Assembly (NCBI GenBank): GCA_007118445.1
Contig: SKRP01000076.1
Location: 1-6,033, forward strand
DNA from: Natronohydrobacter sp.
GTDB taxonomy: Bacteria > Pseudomonadota > Alphaproteobacteria > Rhodobacterales > Rhodobacteraceae
Reading direction: 5' to 3'
DNA: 6,033 nucleotides
Positions 4,572 to 6,033 of the stretch are shown piece after piece (position 1 is the first letter of the stretch; every line of letters starts with the position of its first letter). Made by a program: the position numbers and the translations under genes. The notes under the pieces were generated by a model. The model was not told the origin of the DNA and made no database searches. It saw only the letters and a program-made list of their open reading frames with translations.

Positions 4572-6028
4572 AGCGCGCGGAATTTCGTCTCCAGATAGGT
4601 CAGCAGCGGTTCTGCGCCCGGCTCATGGCCGCAGGCGGCCCGGATCGTATCGCGCGGCCCGCGCAGGGCACCGTAACGCTGCAGCCTTTCGCGCAGCCAT
4701 GCCGTCGCCGCTGACGGATCTCCCTTGCGCAAATCCGCATCCAGACCCGGCAGATCGCGGCGCAGCGCCTGATGCAGGCAACCGGCATAGAGATTACCCA
4801 GCGCATAGGTCGGGAAATACCCGAACAGCCCCACTGCCCAATGCACATCCTGCAACACGCCATTGGCGGGCTTGTCGACGGGATAGCCGAAATCGGCTTC
4901 AAAGCGGGTGTTCCATGCCGCTTCCAGATCCACGGGCGCAAGGCTTCCGCCGATCAGCGCGCGTTCCAGATCGAAGCGCAGCATGATATGCAGATTGTAT
5001 TGCACCTCATCGGCCTCGGTGCGGATATAGCCGCGTGTCACGCGATTGACCGCCGCATAAAAGCTGTCCGCATCAGGAAGCGAGAGCGGGCCGAAAGCCT
5101 GCCCCATCGCGCCATGAAGCCAATGGCAAAACGCCTGCGAGCGTCCGAGCTGGTTCTCATAGATGCGGCTCTGGCTTTCATGCACGCCCATCGAGGCCCC
5201 TTGCCCGATGGGGGTCAGAAGATAGGCCGCGTCCACGCCCTGTTCATAAGCCCCGTGGCCCACTTCGTGCAGCGTGGAATACAGGCAGTTGAACGGGTCA
5301 TCCTCGGCGACGCGGGTGGTGATGCGCACATCCTGCCCCGAACCCGAGGAAAACGGATGCACTGCCAGATCAATGCGCCCGCGCGTCAGATCATAGCCGA
5401 ACCGCTGCGCCAGGTCGCGCGACAGGCGCATCTGCGCGTCTTGCGGAAACTGCCCGGTCAGCGCAGGCGGTGTATCCGCGCCAAGGATCGCATCGCGCAG
5501 CGCCACCAGACGCGGGCGCATCTGGGCAAAGGTCTGGGCCACAGTCGCGGCGTCGGTTTCCGGCTCGTAATCGGCCATCAGCGCGTCATACGGGTCGGCC
5601 CCCGCCGCGATGGCCTGCCCTTCCTCGCGGCGCAGCGCGATCATCTGTGTCAGCCAAGGCAAAAAGGCCGCGACATCACCCTTTTCGCGCGCCTCTTCCC
5701 AGGCCGATTGCGCCAGCGGTGTGATCCGCGCCAGTTCCGAGGCTAGTCGCGCCGGCACCTTGGTGTTGCGCGCGTAGGCGCGGCGCAATTCGCGCAGATT
5801 GGCGGCAGCGGCCTCATCCGGGGCCTCGGCCACCTCAAGCCAATCCCCCAGACGCGGGTCGGTGCGGCGGGCATGCAGCACGTCTTCGATGGCGGCCATT
5901 TCCTCAGAGCGTTGCGCATTCGATCCGCGCGGCATGACGGTCTGCTGGTCCCAGCCCAGCCGCCCCGAGATCTGCGCCAGTGCTTCGGTCTGGCGCGCAA
6001 ACGCCATCAGATCATCATAGGCACTCAT
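4559..6028 (-). CDS. M32 family metallocarboxypeptidase (thermostable carboxypeptidase Taq type)
   Basis: A complete 489-residue zinc carboxypeptidase of peptidase family M32, cytoplasmic, removing C-terminal residues from peptides. The length is normal for the family (about 490-510). Family motifs appear in the expected order: HPFSS at residues 224-228; DVRITTRV at 233-240; the zinc and catalytic site HEVGH at 254-258 (ligands H254 and H258, catalytic E255) followed by GAYEQG; HESQSR at 283-288, with E284 the third zinc ligand; IRTEADEVQYNLHI at 335-348; and LQDVHW at 392-397. No key residue is missing and there is no signal peptide. The ATG at 6028 begins the usual helical N-terminus; its ribosome-binding site lies past the window edge. 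The gene converges on the sensor kinase and the 3' ends overlap by 13 bases, leaving no room for a terminator between them. A role in peptide turnover is inferred from the family. Confidence 0.97.
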   Translation of the reverse strand: MSAYDDLMAFARQTEALAQISGRLGWDQQTVMPRGSNAQRSEEMAAIEDVLHARRTDPRLGDWLEVAEAPDEAAAANLRELRRAYARNTKVPARLASELARITPLAQSAWEEAREKGDVAAFLPWLTQMIALRREEGQAIAAGADPYDALMADYEPETDAATVAQTFAQMRPRLVALRDAILGADTPPALTGQFPQDAQMRLSRDLAQRFGYDLTRGRIDLAVHPFSSGSGQDVRITTRVAEDDPFNCLYSTLHEVGHGAYEQGVDAAYLLTPIGQGASMGVHESQSRIYENQLGRSQAFCHWLHGAMGQAFGPLSLPDADSFYAAVNRVTRGYIRTEADEVQYNLHIMLRFDLERALIGGSLAPVDLEAAWNTRFEADFGYPVDKPANGVLQDVHWAVGLFGYFPTYALGNLYAGCLHQALRRDLPGLDADLRKGDPSAATAWLRERLQRYGALRGPRDTIRAACGHEPGAEPLLTYLETKFRALYRL

Positions 6029-6033
6029 GCCCG

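Noticed and set aside
4772..5746. Plus-strand open frame of 324 codons opposite the carboxypeptidase
   Set aside because: It is antisense to a complete M32 gene, has His/Arg/Gln-rich composition and no recognisable motif.
1..6033. CRISPR arrays, insertion sequences, toxin-antitoxin pairs or defence genes
   Set aside because: I looked for regularly spaced repeats, terminal inverted repeats, transposase motifs and paired small genes, and saw none.

Overview
The window looks like chromosomal DNA from an alphaproteobacterium, most likely of the Rhodobacteraceae/Roseobacter group. The reasons are its high G+C with strong third-position GC bias, tightly packed genes with overlapping ends, and the family resemblance of all five proteins. 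The call rests on protein resemblance only; no phylogenetic marker other than one tRNA is present.

Layout. (1) Positions 1-1644, minus strand: a two-gene catabolic unit. A class I aldolase of the DhnA/FbaB/LsrF type comes first, followed by a Gfo/Idh/MocA NAD(P)-dependent oxidoreductase that overlaps it by 8 bases and runs off the left edge. A candidate promoter and a small palindrome lie just upstream, at about 1689-1733. (2) Positions 1645-2107: a gap of about 460 bases, visibly less GC-rich, with no convincing intact gene. It holds a small, apparently frame-disrupted coding remnant and borders the 3' end of a tRNA. (3) Positions 2108-2182, minus: tRNA-Asn(GUU) with encoded CCA. (4) Positions 2232-3134, minus: an MBL-fold hydrolase of the LACTB2-like type. 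(5) Positions 3228-4571, plus: an EnvZ-like membrane sensor histidine kinase, divergent from the hydrolase across a 93-base spacer that carries three CCTGCAG heptamers and two back-to-back candidate promoters. (6) Positions 4559-6028, minus: a complete M32 metallocarboxypeptidase whose 3' end overlaps the kinase 3' end by 13 bases.

How the genes work together. The aldolase and oxidoreductase probably act in one sugar or polyol degradation pathway whose other genes lie left of the window. The hydrolase, kinase and carboxypeptidase look like ordinary core-genome neighbours with no evident shared pathway. The kinase has no response regulator in the window. No mobile element, CRISPR array or defence system is visible. 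The observations most worth checking are the divergent promoter region with possible leaderless starts, the remnant next to the tRNA, and a CxxC motif in the kinase dimerisation domain.
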